Assembly (NCBI GenBank): GCA_005938025.2
Contig: VCCI02000001.1
Span: forward strand, 992,001 to 1,056,000
Source: Inquilinus sp. KBS0705
Lineage (GTDB): Bacteria; Bacteroidota; Bacteroidia; Sphingobacteriales; Sphingobacteriaceae
Reading direction: 5' to 3'
DNA: 64,000 bases
Positions 8,914 through 17,572 of this stretch are shown piece by piece (position 1 is the stretch's first letter; every line of letters starts with the position of its first letter). The notes under the pieces were generated by a model that was given only the letters and a program-made list of their open reading frames with translations, was not told the DNA's origin and ran no database searches. The translations under genes were made by a program, and so were the position numbers.

Positions 8914-9111
8914 ATGAAAACTGGAAAAGTAAAATGGTTTAACACACAAAAAGGTTATGGGTTTATTGTTACCGATGATGGTAAAGATCTGTTTGTGCAT
9001 TTTAAGGATGTACAAGGTGGTGTAAATGCTATTAAAGATAACGATAGCGTAGAATACGAAGTTGAAGAAGGCAGAAAAGGATTACAGGCAGTAAACGTTA
9101 AAAAAGTTTAA
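8914..9111 (+). CDS. Cold-shock protein (CspA family)
   Basis: 65 residues, a single cold-shock domain. The RNA-binding motifs KGYGFI (RNP1) and LFVHF (RNP2) are both intact, and the N-terminus MKTGKVKWFNTQKGYGFI is diagnostic. It binds single-stranded RNA/DNA and melts secondary structure in mRNA. Unlike most CspA proteins it has KD in the second loop (LFVHFKDVQGG) rather than SAI. Long, AT-rich 5' UTR and a strong terminator directly behind the gene indicate a monocistronic, post-transcriptionally controlled gene. Confidence 0.95.
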   Translation: MKTGKVKWFNTQKGYGFIVTDDGKDLFVHFKDVQGGVNAIKDNDSVEYEVEEGRKGLQAVNVKKV

Positions 9112-9133
9112 TATCTGCACTAAAGCATAACGG

Positions 9134-9162
9134 AACCCTTGTTGAAAAACAAGGGTTTTTTT
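9134..9162 (+). terminator. Rho-independent terminator of cold-shock gene
   Basis: AACCCTTGTT (9134-9143), loop GAAA, AACAAGGGTT, then a T-run; 10-bp perfect stem. Confidence 0.92.
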
Positions 9163-9227
9163 ATTGATAAAAATTAGGCAACAATACATGCTTTATTTAC
9201 TTTAGCCTACCAATTATTTTACACATC

Positions 9228-10460
9228 ATGACTGCTACTGCTTCGTCAACAATTTCACGTAACGCTATTTTCCTGGTATTAGTAGCCTCTTTAGGTTACT
9301 TTGTTGATATATACGATCTTTTAGTATTCTCGATAGTACGTAAAGCAAGCCTGCATGATATTGGCGTAGCAGATGCCGATATGCTATTGAAAGGCCAGTT
9401 TATTATTAATGTACAAATGTTTGGTTTGTTATTGGGCGGCTTATTATGGGGCATAATAGGCGATAAGTTGGGCCGCATCAAAGTATTATTTGGGTCGATA
9501 TTATTATACTCTATAGCCAATTTTGCCAATGCCTATGTTTATGATGTAAACAGCTATGCCATCATTCGTTTTATTGCCGGTATAGGCCTTGCCGGCGAGT
9601 TAGGGGCAGGCATTACCCTTGTAACCGAAACCCTAAGTAAAGAGAAACGCGGCTACGGCACTATGATAGTAGCTGTTATAGGTTTATTTGGTGCTGCCGC
9701 GGCCTACGCGGTAGCTAAATATGGCTGGCAAACTGCCTATAAGGTAGGGGGCGGTTTAGGGGTTATTTTATTGCTGTTGCGCCTTGGTACGTTCGAATCG
9801 GGGATGTTTAAAAACGTGCAGCAAAGTGGCGTATCAAAAGGAAACTTTTTTATGCTTTTCAGCAGTTTCGACAGGTTTAAAAAATATTTGTACTGCATAT
9901 TAATTGGCGCGCCGCTTTGGTATGTGGTAGGCGTGTTGGTAACTCTATCGCCGGAGTTTGGTAAAGCCTTAGGCGCAAAAGAGCCATTAAGTGCCGGCGA
10001 AGGGGTATTATACACTTATATAGGCATTGCCATAGGCGATATTTTTGCCGGGCTATTGGCTCAGATCACCAAATCAAGGCGGTTAACTATGGCAGTATTT
10101 TTAACGCTGTCTGTTGTAAGTGCGTTTACCTATCTGGGTTCAACCGGCATCACACATGATAAGTTTGTATGGACCTGTTTTTTTATGGGCTGTACGGTAG
10201 GCTACTGGGCAACTTTTGTTACCATAGCAGCCGAGCAGTTTGGCACCAATATACGGTCGACAGTTACTACTACAGTACCTAATTTTGTACGTGGTTCCTT
10301 AATACCCATCAATATGGCGTTTAACGCCTTTGTGGTGCATTACGGGATGGTAACCAGCGGCTATATTATGATGGTGATACTCACCGTAATATCTTTATTA
10401 TCGCTTAGCCAGTTAAAAGAAACTTTTGGTAAAGATCTTGATTATTTGGAAGTGAGTTAA
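9228..10460 (+). CDS. MFS transporter (metabolite:H+ symporter type)
   Basis: 410 residues with about twelve hydrophobic segments. The MFS signature between TM2 and TM3 is GIIGDKLGRIKVLFG (G-x3-D-x-x-G-R), and RFIAGIGLAGELGAGITLVTE in TM4 is typical of the sugar/metabolite symporter branch (proline/betaine, dicarboxylate, aromatic acid). YFVDIYDLLVFSIVRKAS in TM1 contains the Asp pattern of that branch. Substrate unknown; no catabolic genes adjoin. Monocistronic between the cold-shock terminator and hemF (80 bp). Confidence 0.87.
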   Translation: MTATASSTISRNAIFLVLVASLGYFVDIYDLLVFSIVRKASLHDIGVADADMLLKGQFIINVQMFGLLLGGLLWGIIGDKLGRIKVLFGSILLYSIANFANAYVYDVNSYAIIRFIAGIGLAGELGAGITLVTETLSKEKRGYGTMIVAVIGLFGAAAAYAVAKYGWQTAYKVGGGLGVILLLLRLGTFESGMFKNVQQSGVSKGNFFMLFSSFDRFKKYLYCILIGAPLWYVVGVLVTLSPEFGKALGAKEPLSAGEGVLYTYIGIAIGDIFAGLLAQITKSRRLTMAVFLTLSVVSAFTYLGSTGITHDKFVWTCFFMGCTVGYWATFVTIAAEQFGTNIRSTVTTTVPNFVRGSLIPINMAFNAFVVHYGMVTSGYIMMVILTVISLLSLSQLKETFGKDLDYLEVS

Positions 10461-10540
10461 TTAAGTATGCTTTATAACAACTATTAAACGTATTGTAGGC
10501 ATATCCTTTTAACCTGATTAAGTTTCACTAATTTTACCCC

Positions 10541-11455
10541 ATGATTAGCAAGGAACAAATAGCTGCGGATTATAAAGAAATACAGGACGAGATATGTGCC
10601 GCGCTTGAAGCGACTGATGGCAAAGCAGTTTTTGCAGAGGAGCTTTGGGAGCGTGAAGGTGGCGGCGGCGGCCGTACCCGCATTATACAAAATGGTGATA
10701 TTTTTGAAAAAGGCGGCGTAAACTTTTCGGCTGTTGAGGGGCAGTTACCACATAACATAAAAAAAGCCCTTAATGTAGAGCAGGATGATTTTTTTGCGAC
10801 GGGCGTATCCATAGTTATTCACCCTAATCACCCCCTGGTTCCAATCATTCACATGAATATCAGGTATTTTGAAATGCCCTCGTCATTTGGGCAGGATAGG
10901 CCACCTGTGCGCTGGTTTGGCGGAGGGATAGACCTTACACCACACTATGTGATAGACGAAGATGCCCGGTTTTTCCATCAGCAGTTAAAAGATGTTTGCG
11001 ACAGGTTTAACCACGATTTTTACCATCGCTTTAAAACCTGGGCCGACGATTACTTTTATATAAAGCACCGTAACGAAACCCGCGGTATTGGCGGCATATT
11101 TTACGACCGTTTGGCCAATTCAGACGATATGCGGTTAGAGGATATTTTTGAGTTTTCGAAAGCTGTGGGCCGTTCGTTTGCACCTACTTATATCGAGTTA
11201 GTTAACCGTAACCGCAATAAGCCCTTTACCGATAACCAACAACAATGGCAATACCAACGCCGAAGCCGCTATACCGAATTTAACCTTGTATATGATGCAG
11301 GCACCAAATTTGGCTTAGAAACCAACGGGCGTATCGAATCGATATTAATGAGCTTGCCACCCACTGCCAAATGGGTGTACGATTACCACGCAACCCCTGG
11401 CAGCGAAGAAGAAAAAACCCTTTCTCTGTTGAAAAAGGGTGTAAAGTGGGTGTAA
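10541..11455 (+). CDS. hemF: Oxygen-dependent coproporphyrinogen III oxidase HemF
   Basis: 304 residues, the usual HemF size. Converts coproporphyrinogen III to protoporphyrinogen IX with O2, a late heme step. Family signatures: WEREGGGGGRTRII (glycine-rich loop), GVNFSAVEG, HPNHPLVPIIHMNIRYFE, WFGGGIDLTP (substrate-binding Asp) and the C-terminal RYTEFNLVYDAGTKFGLETNGRIESI motif, all intact. Presence of the aerobic enzyme points to an aerobic lifestyle. Monocistronic; its stop abuts the stop of the convergent acidic-protein gene. Confidence 0.96.
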   Translation: MISKEQIAADYKEIQDEICAALEATDGKAVFAEELWEREGGGGGRTRIIQNGDIFEKGGVNFSAVEGQLPHNIKKALNVEQDDFFATGVSIVIHPNHPLVPIIHMNIRYFEMPSSFGQDRPPVRWFGGGIDLTPHYVIDEDARFFHQQLKDVCDRFNHDFYHRFKTWADDYFYIKHRNETRGIGGIFYDRLANSDDMRLEDIFEFSKAVGRSFAPTYIELVNRNRNKPFTDNQQQWQYQRRSRYTEFNLVYDAGTKFGLETNGRIESILMSLPPTAKWVYDYHATPGSEEEKTLSLLKKGVKWV

Positions 11456-11965
11456 CTATTCGCCAACCTTTTGCTGGTCGGGCAGTTCATTAGGGCCGGG
11501 GATGTTAGCCTCTTGATTCCTGTCGGCAGTGCCTTCCTGGTATTGCAGTTGCTGCTCGTCCTTGTTTTCTTCGCTGTCTTTTGCCGGTGCCGCATTTTCC
11601 TCATCGCTTTGGCCATTTGGCACCGCTCCGGTAGCCTCGGTATAGTTTGATTGGCCCAATTGGTTAGGGTCTTTAAAGTTATTATACTCCGGGTGTTCCT
11701 CTAAAGGCTCTGTTCGCCTAAAATATTCATTACTATAACCCGCGTTTTGCGATGGGTTGTTTTTGTCATCGCCGGAAGGCGTTTTACTGTCTTTTCCAAA
11801 GTTTTGTCCGCCTGCACCTTTACTTTCCATGTTAGGCTCATCGCCGGTTTTTTCTTCGCTGCCAAATAGCATAACATGGCGCAGGTCCTTTTCTTCTAAA
11901 TTATCGTCGTCATCTACACGGTAAGCCCTTGGCTTGTCGTTTTCAGCTTCATTATATTGTGCCAT
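11456..11965 (-). CDS. Acidic, low-complexity hydrophilic protein, unknown
   Basis: 169 residues with no hydrophobic segment or signal peptide. Composition is dominated by E, D, N, Q, G, K and P (for example EENKDEQQLQYQEG and DDKNNPSQNAG), suggesting an intrinsically disordered cytoplasmic protein. Starts MAQYNEAENDKPRAYRVDDDD. No domain recognised. The reading frame is probably real: it fills the space between hemF and scoA exactly, and the antisense strand has no competing long ORF. Similar acidic stretches occur in Bacteroidota stress-induced small proteins, but I cannot assign this one. Confidence 0.65.
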   Translation of the reverse strand: MAQYNEAENDKPRAYRVDDDDNLEEKDLRHVMLFGSEEKTGDEPNMESKGAGGQNFGKDSKTPSGDDKNNPSQNAGYSNEYFRRTEPLEEHPEYNNFKDPNQLGQSNYTEATGAVPNGQSDEENAAPAKDSEENKDEQQLQYQEGTADRNQEANIPGPNELPDQQKVGE

Positions 11966-12085
11966 TTCTGTTAAAAATTGATATATGTAATAAAGTCTTA
12001 TTTGTGGTTAATTGTTTTAATTAGGGGTTAATATTCAATTTTAATCTACCTGAAATCAGCCATTAACCATCAGCTAAAAAATTGT

Positions 12086-12093
12086 TAGTTTTG
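12086..12093 (+). promoter_or_regulatory. -7 box of scoA promoter
   Basis: TAGTTTTG matches TAnnTTTG, 19 nt before the scoA ATG. Confidence 0.5.
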
Positions 12094-12112
12094 GCCTAAC
12101 CAATTATTTACC

Positions 12113-12811
12113 ATGAACAAAGTTGTTAGCGGGGCCGATGAGGCCATACGCGATATTGAAGACGGCATGACGCTGATGCTTGGCGGCTTCGGCATGTGCG
12201 GCCTGCCCGAAAAATGTATTTTAGCTTTAGTAAAAAAGGGTGTAAAAAACCTTACCTGCATATCAAATAATGCCGGGGTTGATGACTTTGGCATTGGCTT
12301 GTTGCTGCACCAGCACCAGGTTAAAAAAATGATATCATCATACGTAGGGGAGAACGCCGAATTTGAGCGGCAGCTACTAAGCGGCGAACTGGAGGTAGAA
12401 CTGATCCCGCAAGGCACTTTAGCCACCCGATGTATGGCAGCAGGCTATGGTATGCCGGCCATATTTACCCCCGCAGGTATTGGTACCGAGGTAGCCATAG
12501 GCAAAGAGGTTCGGAATTTTAACGGCAAAGATTACCTGATGGAAATGGCGTTTGATGCCGATTTCGCTATTGTAAAAGCCTGGAAGGGCGATACAATGGG
12601 CAACCTCATTTACAGGTCGACCGCGCGCAATTTTAACCCTGTAATGGCTATGGCAGGCAAAGTTACCATTGCCGAAGTAGAAGAATTAGTCGAGCCCGGC
12701 GATCTGGATCCTGATAATATACACACACCCGGTATTTATGTGCATAGAATTTTCCAGGGAGAAAATTACGAGAAGCGCATTGAACAGCGTACTGTGCGGA
12801 AACGAAATTAA
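12113..12811 (+). CDS. scoA: 3-oxoacid CoA-transferase subunit A
   Basis: 232 residues, family I CoA-transferase alpha subunit. With subunit B it moves CoA between succinyl-CoA and acetoacetate (ketone-body/branched-chain catabolism). Signatures: [14 protein letters not shown] (20-ish to 40, glycine-rich), [40 protein letters not shown] and the [23 protein letters not shown] end, all typical of ScoA. The partner gene follows, but 120 bp away because a REP-like inverted repeat lies between them; the two genes are still very likely one operon. Confidence 0.94.
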   Translation: MNKVVSGADEAIRDIEDGMTLMLGGFGMCGLPEKCILALVKKGVKNLTCISNNAGVDDFGIGLLLHQHQVKKMISSYVGENAEFERQLLSGELEVELIPQGTLATRCMAAGYGMPAIFTPAGIGTEVAIGKEVRNFNGKDYLMEMAFDADFAIVKAWKGDTMGNLIYRSTARNFNPVMAMAGKVTIAEVEELVEPGDLDPDNIHTPGIYVHRIFQGENYEKRIEQRTVRKRN

Positions 12812-12817
12812 CCACCA

Positions 12818-12900
12818 CGTCATTGCGAGGTACGAAGCAATCTCTACGTATGCATATCCGATCTGCTTGTCGGGAGATTGCTTCGTGCCTCGCAATGACG
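12818..12900. repeat. REP-like inverted repeat between scoA and scoB
   Basis: CGTCATTGCGAGGtACGAAG CAATCT (12818-12843) is mirrored by AGATTGCTTCGTgCCTCGCA ATGACG (12875-12900), giving a near-perfect 26-bp stem with a 31-nt spacer. The CGTCATTGCGAGG...GAAGCAATC core is a widespread bacterial intergenic palindrome of the REP/REPIN type. Non-coding; may form a stable hairpin in the scoAB transcript and affect the ratio of the subunits. Confidence 0.85.
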
Positions 12901-12931
12901 CTTTATTATAAATAATGCTTCATTCAATACT

Positions 12932-13591
12932 ATGCTTGACAAAGACGGAATAGCGAAGAGGATCGCCAAAGAGATAAAAGACGGCTACTATGTAAACCTG
13001 GGTATTGGTATACCTACTTTAGTAGCCAATTACATACCCGAAACCATGGATGTGGTACTGCAATCCGAAAATGGATTGCTGGGTATGGGGCCATTCCCAT
13101 TTGAGGGCGAGGAAGACCCCGACACCATTAATGCCGGTAAGCAAACCATTACCAAACTGGCAGGCTCGGCGGTGTTTGACTCGGCCATGAGCTTTGGAAT
13201 GATACGGGCCAAAAAGGTAAACCTGACCATATTGGGTGCCATGGAAGTATCAGAAGATGGCGATATTGCCAACTGGAAAATACCCGGCAAAATGGTAAAA
13301 GGTATGGGCGGCGCTATGGACCTGGTGGCCTCGGCAGAGAACATTATAGTGGCCATGCAGCACGTAAATAAAGCAGGTGAATCAAAGCTATTGCCCAAAT
13401 GCAGCCTGCCTTTAACGGGCATTAAATGCGTTAAAAAAATAGTGACCGAATTGGCTGTAATAGATGTATTACCCAACGGCGAAGGCTTTAAACTGATAGA
13501 GCGTGCGCCGGGCGTAAGCGTAGAAGATATTATTAAAGCTACAGCCGGCAAGCTGATAGTACAAGGCGATATACCCGAAATGGTGATTTAA
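12932..13591 (+). CDS. scoB: 3-oxoacid CoA-transferase subunit B
   Basis: 219 residues, beta subunit of the family I CoA-transferase. The catalytic glutamate, which forms the CoA thioester, is E46 in the conserved QSENGLLGMGPFP. Other family blocks: GYYVNLGIGIPTLVANY, TNIG-like NAGKQTITKLAGSAVFDSAMSFGMIRAKKVNLTILGAMEV, and WKIPGKMVKGMGGAMDLV. Complete length. Same-strand partner of scoA, together forming succinyl-CoA:acetoacetate transferase. Confidence 0.94.
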   Translation: MLDKDGIAKRIAKEIKDGYYVNLGIGIPTLVANYIPETMDVVLQSENGLLGMGPFPFEGEEDPDTINAGKQTITKLAGSAVFDSAMSFGMIRAKKVNLTILGAMEVSEDGDIANWKIPGKMVKGMGGAMDLVASAENIIVAMQHVNKAGESKLLPKCSLPLTGIKCVKKIVTELAVIDVLPNGEGFKLIERAPGVSVEDIIKATAGKLIVQGDIPEMVI

Positions 13592-14002
13592 GGTAATCAA
13601 TGGGCGTTGGCTATCTTATAGTATGTTAGTTGCCACCACATGGTAAACCCGGTGGCAACCCATTAAAATCGCTTTCACCTGTTACGATTAGGCACCAACC
13701 CGTCCGGGGTGGACGGCTGCGGACTTTAAAAAAACTTTTTTATTTGGAATTAAATTTTATATTAGTTGGTGAGGGGTGACGAAAATAAACGAAAAATTCC
13801 CGCAAGGGGAACAAAATAAACGAATAATTTATAGCCAAAAGTGCAAAGGAAAAGGCCTATACGCGCTGCAATGGCAATTTTTAATTTAAAAGCCCTGTTA
13901 AAAAAAATCCATCGCTAAAAATTAAAATTATTGTAGTGCGTTTTACCACATCGTAGCCCTTCAATTTTACAACTCTAAACATTTCTATCTATATTTACCA
14001 CC
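13592..14002. other. 411-bp intergenic region with two hairpins
   Basis: No coding potential seen. GTTGCCACC (13629-13637) pairs perfectly with GGTGGCAAC (13651-13659), and CCGTCC (13700-13705) pairs with GGACGG (13711-13716). A T-run (13735-13741) some 20 nt after the second hairpin suggests the area ends the scoAB transcript. The remainder (13745-14002) is AT-rich and I recognise nothing further. Confidence 0.5.
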
Positions 14003-14653
14003 ATGAATCACCTGATAGCACCATCTGTTTTAGCTGCCGATTTTGCCAACCTGCAAAGGGATATTGAAATGGTAAATAAAAGCGAGGGCGACTGGTTCCA
14101 TGTGGATATTATGGACGGTATGTTTGTGCCTAATATCTCCTTTGGTTTTCCTGTTGTAAAAGCTATTAAAAAGCATGCGCTTAAGCCTCTTGATGTGCAC
14201 CTGATGATAGTGGACCCTGATCGCTATTTAAAGGATTTTAAGGATGCAGGTGCCGATAGTATTACCGTACATTACGAAGCCTGCCCGCATTTGCACCGCA
14301 CTATACAGGCTATAAAACAACTGGGTTGCCGGGCATCAGTAGCCATTAACCCGCATACGCCCGTAGCTTTGCTAAAAGATATTATTGCTGATGTAGACAT
14401 GATATTGGTGATGTCGGTTAACCCTGGTTTTGGCGCGCAAAAGTTCATCGAACATTCGTACATTAAACTAAGCGAGGTAAAAGCTTTAGCGGCTGATACC
14501 AACCCTAATCTGTTAATAGAGGTTGATGGGGGAGTAGACAGCACAAACGCGGCCAAACTGCTGGCAGCAGGCGCCAATGTATTGGTAGCGGGTAATTCGG
14601 TGTTTTCGGCGATTGATCCGCTTTCGGCCATTGCCCGGCTTAAACATTCGTGA
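14003..14653 (+). CDS. rpe: Ribulose-phosphate 3-epimerase
   Basis: 216 residues, complete TIM-barrel epimerase interconverting ribulose-5-P and xylulose-5-P (pentose phosphate pathway). Metal ligands and catalytic residues are in WFHVDIMDGMFVPN (H33, D35), LDVHLMIVDP and LIEVDGGVDSTNA; the phosphate-binding end is AGANVLVAGNSVF. VMSVNPGFGAQKFIEH is the conserved loop. Monocistronic as far as can be seen. Confidence 0.96.
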   Translation: MNHLIAPSVLAADFANLQRDIEMVNKSEGDWFHVDIMDGMFVPNISFGFPVVKAIKKHALKPLDVHLMIVDPDRYLKDFKDAGADSITVHYEACPHLHRTIQAIKQLGCRASVAINPHTPVALLKDIIADVDMILVMSVNPGFGAQKFIEHSYIKLSEVKALAADTNPNLLIEVDGGVDSTNAAKLLAAGANVLVAGNSVFSAIDPLSAIARLKHS

Positions 14654-14826
14654 CCCTAATAATCATCGATTCAGATAATTATCACCTAAAAAATGCGCTA
14701 TCTGTGTCAATAAGGCGTTTTCAGAAAAATGCAAATAAAGTCTATAAGCTTTGTCAAATTTATTAACTTCGGCACTTCAAAATACAAAGTTGGTAATCAA
14801 AGTCCAACATTAAATTTATTCATAAT

Positions 14827-15894
14827 ATGAAACATAATTTCGGTGCCGGTCCCGGCATCTTACCCCACGAAGTTTTAAAACAAGCTGCAGCAGCAGTGAT
14901 CGATTTTAACGGAACAGGCCTTTCATTGCTGGAAATATCCCACCGATCGCCGGAATTTGAAGCAGTATTAGACGAAGCCGTTAAGCTGGTTAAAGAATTA
15001 TTCAGTGTACCAGAAGGCTACTCTGTATTGTTTTTACAGGGCGGAGCAAGCACACAATTTGCTTTAGCCCCCTATAATTTACTACCCGATGGTGGTAAAG
15101 CCGCATACCTTGAAACAGGTGTATGGGCAAACAAAGCATTAAAAGAAGCTAAATTTTTTGGCGAGGTTGAGGTGGTTGCTACATCAAAAGAAAGCAACTT
15201 TACCTACATCCCTAAAGATTTTACCGTACCTGCAGATGCTGCTTATTTCCATATCACATCAAACAATACCATTTATGGTACACAGCTGCACCAGTTCCCT
15301 AAATCGCCGGTACCAGTGGTTTGCGATATGTCGTCAGATATATTCAGCCGCAAAGTAAACGTTGCCGATTTTGGCTTAATATACGCCGGCGCGCAAAAAA
15401 ATATGGGCCCAGCGGGTGTTACTTTGGTAATTGTTAAAGATGACCTTTTAGGCAAAACAGGCCGTAAAATACCGGCTATGTTTAACTACCAGGTGCAAAT
15501 AGAAGGTGGATCGATGTACAACACGCCGCCATGCTTTGCCATTTACGTATCTATGCTTACCCTAAACTGGCTAAAAGCAAAAGGTGGGGTAGAAGCTATC
15601 GAAAAAGAGAATGATGCCAAAGCTGCCGTGCTTTACGAGGAAATAGACCGTAACCCGTTATTTAAAGCGGTAGCAGCTGTTGAAGACCGCTCGCATATGA
15701 ACGTTTGTTTTGTTGCCGAAAACCCTGAGCACGAAAAACCATTTTTAAAGCTTTGCGAAGAAAAGGGTATAGTAGGCTTAAAAGGCCACCGCAGCGTAGG
15801 CGGTTTCCGCGCATCAATATACAATGCATTGCCTATCACCAGCGTTTACGTGCTGATAGATGCCATGCAGGAATTTGCTGAAAAAAATAAATAA
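14827..15894 (+). CDS. serC: Phosphoserine aminotransferase SerC
   Basis: 355 residues. Transfers the amino group from glutamate to 3-phosphohydroxypyruvate, the second step of serine synthesis. The PLP lysine is K191 in [22 protein letters not shown] is the N-terminal substrate loop; EISHRSPEF and [10 protein letters not shown] are family blocks; the C-terminus [18 protein letters not shown] is diagnostic. serA follows 86 bp downstream on the same strand, so the serine pathway is paired here (serB not seen). Confidence 0.96.
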   Translation: MKHNFGAGPGILPHEVLKQAAAAVIDFNGTGLSLLEISHRSPEFEAVLDEAVKLVKELFSVPEGYSVLFLQGGASTQFALAPYNLLPDGGKAAYLETGVWANKALKEAKFFGEVEVVATSKESNFTYIPKDFTVPADAAYFHITSNNTIYGTQLHQFPKSPVPVVCDMSSDIFSRKVNVADFGLIYAGAQKNMGPAGVTLVIVKDDLLGKTGRKIPAMFNYQVQIEGGSMYNTPPCFAIYVSMLTLNWLKAKGGVEAIEKENDAKAAVLYEEIDRNPLFKAVAAVEDRSHMNVCFVAENPEHEKPFLKLCEEKGIVGLKGHRSVGGFRASIYNALPITSVYVLIDAMQEFAEKNK

Positions 15895-15896
15895 GT

Positions 15897-15976
15897 GTTA
15901 TTAGAGGTTGGTGATTAGAGGTTAGGCTTACGTCTTGCCATAACTAATCTCCAATCTCTATCCTCTAAACTCTAAA
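15897..15976. repeat. imperfect inverted repeat between serC and serA
   Basis: TTAGAGGTTGGTGATTAGAG (starting at 15900) is loosely mirrored by CTAATCTCCAATCTCTATCC TCTAA (15944-15968). The unit AGATTAGAGATTGGAG-like is repeated in direct and inverted form. It sits in the middle of the serine pair and looks like a small REP-type or simple repeat. Confidence 0.5.
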
Positions 15977-15980
15977 GACA

Positions 15981-16931
15981 ATGATCAAAATATTAGCTAA
16001 TGATGGTATCGACCCGATAGGTAAGAAAATGCTGGAAGATGCCGGTTTTTTTGTAGAGACCCAAAACATCCCACAGGACGAATTACCAACCCGCTTACAG
16101 GAGTACGATGCCATTACTGTACGGAGCGCAACTAAAGTGCGTAAAGCCTTAATAGACGTATGCCCGGGCCTTAAATTAATTGGCCGTGGTGGTGTAGGTG
16201 TTGATAATATTGATGTGGATTATGCCAAAGAAAAAGGCATTGGTGTGTATAACACCCCGGCTTCATCATCATTATCAGTTGCCGAATTGGTTTTCGCGCA
16301 TTTGTTTACGGGCGTACGCTTTTTACAGGATAGTAACCGCAAAATGCCGGTAGAAGGTGCTACAAAGTTTAACGACCTTAAAAAAGCCTATGCTAAAGGT
16401 ATCGAATTGCGTGGTAAAACATTAGGTATTTTAGGCTTTGGCCGTATTGGCCGCGAAGTAGCAAAAATCGCCATTGGCGTAGGTATGGATGTAATAGCTT
16501 ACGACTTATATCCGTTTAACCCTGAGGTAGAGATTGTTTTAGGCGGCGGTACAAAAGTAAACGTAACAGTAAAAACTACTACACTTGATGATGTTATCAA
16601 GCAAGCAGACTTTATTACCCTGCACACACCATTTATTGATAAACCTATTTTAGGTGCCGCAGAGTTGGCACAAACTAAAAAAGGAGTAGGGCTGGTAAAT
16701 ATATCACGTGGTGGATTGATAGGCGAAAGCGACCTGCTGGATGCCTTAAACAGCGGCCAGGTATCGTTCGCAGCACTGGATGTGTTCGATAACGAGCCAA
16801 CCCCTCGACAGGATATATTAAGTCATCCAAAAATATCATTAACACCGCATATTGGTGCTGCTACTAACGAAGCGCAGGAGCGTATTGGTGTAGAGTTAGC
16901 GAACTTAATTATTCAGCATTTTACGAAGTAA
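15981..16931 (+). CDS. serA: D-3-phosphoglycerate dehydrogenase SerA, short form
   Basis: 316 residues. Oxidises 3-phosphoglycerate to 3-phosphohydroxypyruvate with NAD. The NAD-binding loop is LGILGFGRIGREVAKIA; the catalytic triad is given by NISRGG (Arg), DVFDNEP (Glu) and TPHIGAATNEA (His). It has only the two dehydrogenase domains and lacks the C-terminal ACT/ASB domains of the E. coli-type enzyme, so serine feedback through ACT is not expected. A strong terminator follows 19 bp after the stop. Confidence 0.9.
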   Translation: MIKILANDGIDPIGKKMLEDAGFFVETQNIPQDELPTRLQEYDAITVRSATKVRKALIDVCPGLKLIGRGGVGVDNIDVDYAKEKGIGVYNTPASSSLSVAELVFAHLFTGVRFLQDSNRKMPVEGATKFNDLKKAYAKGIELRGKTLGILGFGRIGREVAKIAIGVGMDVIAYDLYPFNPEVEIVLGGGTKVNVTVKTTTLDDVIKQADFITLHTPFIDKPILGAAELAQTKKGVGLVNISRGGLIGESDLLDALNSGQVSFAALDVFDNEPTPRQDILSHPKISLTPHIGAATNEAQERIGVELANLIIQHFTK

Positions 16932-16950
16932 AACACCCAAACATTTTTAG

Positions 16951-17000
16951 CCTGCCGAAGTTGTACGATTGTACTATGCTTCGGCAGGTTTTTGTTTTTT
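16951..17000 (+). terminator. Rho-independent terminator of serC-serA
   Basis: CCTGCCGAAG (16951-16960) pairs with CTTCGGCAGG (16979-16988), 18-nt loop, then TTTTTGTTTTTT. The T-tract runs up to the start codon of the next gene. Confidence 0.93.
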
Positions 17001-17396
17001 ATGAAAAGGATATTTTTTGTACTTGTACCAATACTACTGTTATGCTCGTTCACCTTTAAAAAGAGCCTTAAAGGAGTGTGGGAGTACAGCGGTGGCGTTT
17101 ATAACGGGAAACCAGAAGCCGCATCGCAGCAATATAAATTGCAGCGTATATACGACGAAGCACATTACGAGGCCGTTTTTATAGATTCGGATGCCAAGCC
17201 TGTAACCTACGAGCGGGGCGATTATGAATTGAAAAACGACACTTGTCTAGAAACCCAAACCTACAGCCTGCAACCCTCGCAGGTTACCGGTATAACCCTG
17301 CATAACTACTACCGGGTTAAAAATGATACACTTACATTTACGGGTATTTTACCTAACGGAACCAGAGTAAAAGAGTACTGGAAAAAGGTGAAATAG
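17001..17396 (+). CDS. Small secreted lipocalin-like protein, unknown function
   Basis: 131 residues from the ATG at 17001 (a TTG at 16992 would add three residues and lie in the terminator T-tract, so I prefer the ATG). Signal peptide MKRIFFVLVPILLLCSFTFK. The body (LKGVWEYSGGVYNGKPEAAS, YKLQRIYDEAHYEAVFI, GDYELKNDTCLETQTYS, LTFTGILPNGTRVKEYWKKV) has the strand rhythm of DUF4488/lipocalin-like Bacteroidota proteins that start GxW.... The gene begins exactly where the serA terminator ends, leaving no visible room for its own promoter. Confidence 0.7.
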   Translation: MKRIFFVLVPILLLCSFTFKKSLKGVWEYSGGVYNGKPEAASQQYKLQRIYDEAHYEAVFIDSDAKPVTYERGDYELKNDTCLETQTYSLQPSQVTGITLHNYYRVKNDTLTFTGILPNGTRVKEYWKKVK

Positions 17397-17572
17397 CCCG
17401 CTGATTGCAACAATAAAACCAGTATAGCGTTTTAAGGTAAAAAACGTTGAAAATGGGTGTAATGTTAGCAAAATTATAGGGGCAGAACCATATAAATTCT
17501 TAACTTCGCAGGTCGTATAAAAACATATTTTTTAAACGCATTTACGAGAAGATATTCCACTAAGAAAAACCA

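Noticed and set aside
12818-12900. Possible terminator between scoA and scoB
   Set aside because: The stem is far longer than a terminator, has no T-tract and matches a REP-type element.
13030-13551. 173-aa minus-strand ORF in scoB
   Set aside because: Antisense shadow of scoB, which carries the catalytic Glu motif.
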